Origin: Acidobacteriota bacterium
Lineage (GTDB): Bacteria; Acidobacteriota; Thermoanaerobaculia; Multivoradales; Multivoraceae
Assembly (NCBI GenBank): GCA_028875725.1
Contig: JAPPCR010000006.1
Span: 336,134 to 400,133, forward strand
Length of the DNA: 64,000 bases
Direction: 5' to 3'
Positions 62,647 to 64,000 of the stretch are shown piece after piece. Each line of letters starts with the position of its first letter. The first letter of the stretch is position 1. The notes under the pieces are model-generated. The model ran no database searches. It saw nothing but the letters and a program-made list of their open reading frames with translations, and was not told the origin of the DNA. Made by a program: the position numbers and the translations under genes.

Positions 62647-64000
62647 ATGACGACGCCGGCCAGGGATCGCGAGGCGCTATCGGGCGTCGTCGAGCGGGTC
62701 GTCTTCCACAATCCGGACAACGGATTCGCGGTGCTCCGCATACGGGTACGGGGCAGCTTCCAGTTGACGACCGTGGTGGGACGGCTGCCACTGGTCTCAC
62801 AGGGGGAGACGATCCAGGCGTCCGGCTCGTGGAAGAACGACCCCAACCACGGGGTCCAGTTCCAGGCCGAGCGGCTTGCTGTATCGCCGCCCGATTCGCT
62901 GGACGGCATCCGTCGCTACCTCGGTTCGGGCAAGGTGCATGGCGTCGGCCCCAAGATGGCGAAGCGCCTCGTCAAGGCGTTCGGCGAGGACGTGTTCGAC
63001 ATCATCGAGAACGAGCCTGAGCGCCTGGTGGAGGTTCCCGGCATTGGTCCCAAGCGGGCGAAGAGTCTGAGCGAAGGATTCAGGGACCAGAAGGCTGTGC
63101 GGGACATCATGGTCTTCCTGCAGACGCACGGCCTCGGCTCGGCACGGGCGGCCCGGATCTATAAGTCCTACGGCGCCGACGCGGCGACGTTGCTCACGGA
63201 GGATCCGTACCGGTTGGCGAGGGACATCCGCGGCATCGGCTTCAGGATCGCGGACAGCATCGGCGCCAGTCTGGGCAAGGACCGCGAGGGTCTGCCGCGT
63301 GCGCGGGCCGGCCTCGGCTACACGCTGGAGCAGGCGCGAGGCGCCGGACACTGCGGGCTTCCCCGGAACGAGCTCCTCGAACAGGCGCAGGAACTGCTGA
63401 AGATCCCGGAGGAGATTCTGACCACCGCGCTGTCGGACGAACTGAACGCCGGGCGGCTGGCTGTCACGCGTCTGAACGGCGAAGAGGCCGTATTCCTGCC
63501 GCCGCTGCTGTCGGCTGAGCGCGCCATCGCCCGCCGGCTGGGGGAGCTGATTCGGGCCGACCCGCCGTCCTGGGCCGATATCGAAGCCACGAAAGCCCTG
63601 GCGTGGGTGGAGCAGCGTCTCGACGTGACGCTCGCGCCGACCCAGCGCGCCGCGGTGGAGACGAGCCTCTGTTCGCGCGTCGCCGTGATTACCGGTGGCC
63701 CGGGGGTTGGCAAGACGACTCTGGTCAACGCTCTGCTGCGGATCCTGAAGACCCGCAATGTGCGCTGCGCGCTCTGCGCGCCTACGGGTCGGGCGGCCAA
63801 GCGGCTCGGCGAGAGCACCGGTGAGACGGCGAGGACAATCCACCGGCTGCTGGAGATCGACCCGTCGAGCGGCGCCTTCCGCCGCGGCCGCCTGCGCCCG
63901 CTCGATTGCGGCCTGCTGGTCGTCGACGAATCCTCCATGGTAGACGTCGAGCTGATGGCGGCACTGCTCCAGGCGCTGCCGGCGGAGGGGTCGCTGCTGC
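62647..64000 (+). CDS. recD2: RecD2-type ATP-dependent DNA helicase (cut by window edge)
   Basis: The first 451 codons, open to the right edge. Full RecD2 is about 730-750 residues. The N-terminus SGVVERVVFHNPDNGFAVLRI is the RecD2 OB domain. Two helix-hairpin-helix segments follow (VHGVGPKMAKRLVKAFG near 99 and VPGIGPKRAKSL near 129). The superfamily 1 core then starts with Walker A GGPGVGKTTLV near residue 350, motif Ia CAPTGRAAKRL and motif II VVDESSMVDVEL. It unwinds DNA 5' to 3' in repair. ATG at 62647. Confidence 0.93.
   Translation, partial: MTTPARDREALSGVVERVVFHNPDNGFAVLRIRVRGSFQLTTVVGRLPLVSQGETIQASGSWKNDPNHGVQFQAERLAVSPPDSLDGIRRYLGSGKVHGVGPKMAKRLVKAFGEDVFDIIENEPERLVEVPGIGPKRAKSLSEGFRDQKAVRDIMVFLQTHGLGSARAARIYKSYGADAATLLTEDPYRLARDIRGIGFRIADSIGASLGKDREGLPRARAGLGYTLEQARGAGHCGLPRNELLEQAQELLKIPEEILTTALSDELNAGRLAVTRLNGEEAVFLPPLLSAERAIARRLGELIRADPPSWADIEATKALAWVEQRLDVTLAPTQRAAVETSLCSRVAVITGGPGVGKTTLVNALLRILKTRNVRCALCAPTGRAAKRLGESTGETARTIHRLLEIDPSSGAFRRGRLRPLDCGLLVVDESSMVDVELMAALLQALPAEGSLL

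Noticed and set aside
1..64000. CRISPR array, tRNA, rRNA, IS element or prophage
   Set aside because: No regularly spaced repeats, tRNA cloverleaf, rRNA block, transposase, integrase or phage structural gene seen when reading through the window.

Overview
The window is a gene-dense, high-GC chromosomal segment (about two-thirds G+C by eye). Convergent neighbours are only a few bases apart or overlap, and many same-strand neighbours share ATGA, GTGA or TGATG stop/start overlaps. Lipoprotein signals, a complete RND tripartite efflux system, dihaem peroxidase and type-II FAS-like dehydratases point to a Gram-negative, aerobic, heterotrophic bacterium. The mixture (MurA with Asp at the active-site Cys, split ALDH16-type genes beside deoC, BoxB/BoxC, an ERG24-like sterol reductase, a MamK-like actin) would fit an Acidobacteriota- or Myxococcota-like lineage. 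That placement is inference only. No rRNA, tRNA, CRISPR array, insertion sequence or phage was seen, and no stretch over 300 bases lacks a gene.

Layout. 1-2.3 kb: the start of a LysR regulator (cut by the edge) and an Mrp/Nuo-type antiporter subunit with a small membrane partner. 2.3-7 kb: the giant helicase Lhr. 7-9.2 kb: a MORN-like secreted protein, an HSL-type esterase, and an unusual secreted Trp/Glu heptad-repeat protein. 9.3-11.4 kb: murA, a MaoC hydratase and a DUF2007-like protein. 11.4-15.1 kb: an IMPase-family phosphatase, an exported metallo-beta-lactamase-fold hydrolase, a DUF819 membrane protein and a DUF1232 protein. 15.1-18.4 kb: deoC with an intact ALDH and a half-length ALDH. 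18.5-25 kb: aroC, hadA/hadB-like dehydratases, rsmE, pheS and pheT. 25-29.7 kb: a Yip1 protein, two tandem QueG-like Fe-S proteins with a small HTH-like protein, a luciferase-like monooxygenase and pdxH. 29.7-34 kb: benzoyl-CoA epoxidation genes boxC-boxB followed by an ERG24-like sterol reductase, divergent from a PotABCD-type importer with two tandem binding lipoproteins (34-39.5 kb). 39.5-46.4 kb: a threonine-dehydratase-like enzyme, an MFS carrier, an exported PIMT, a secreted protein, a dihaem peroxidase, a HAD hydrolase and a methyltransferase. 46.4-48.5 kb: a cell-wall amidase coupled to a MamK-like actin. 48.6-55.9 kb: an RND efflux operon and a D-aminoacylase-like amidohydrolase. 55.9-64 kb: enoyl-CoA hydratase, a RES/Xre toxin-antitoxin pair, a galactokinase-like kinase, a GyrI-like protein, a GH20 hexosaminidase, a VOC protein and recD2 (cut by the edge).

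The most striking recurring structure is at three gene junctions: pheS/pheT, luciferase-like/pdxH, and peroxidase/secreted protein. Each holds a tiny ORF that overlaps or abuts the stop of the upstream gene and overlaps the start of the downstream gene. Each also carries a diverged copy of one neighbour's terminal codons. This looks like repeated local partial duplication that preserves translational coupling. Larger tandem duplications (two Fe-S proteins, two binding lipoproteins) occur in the same window.
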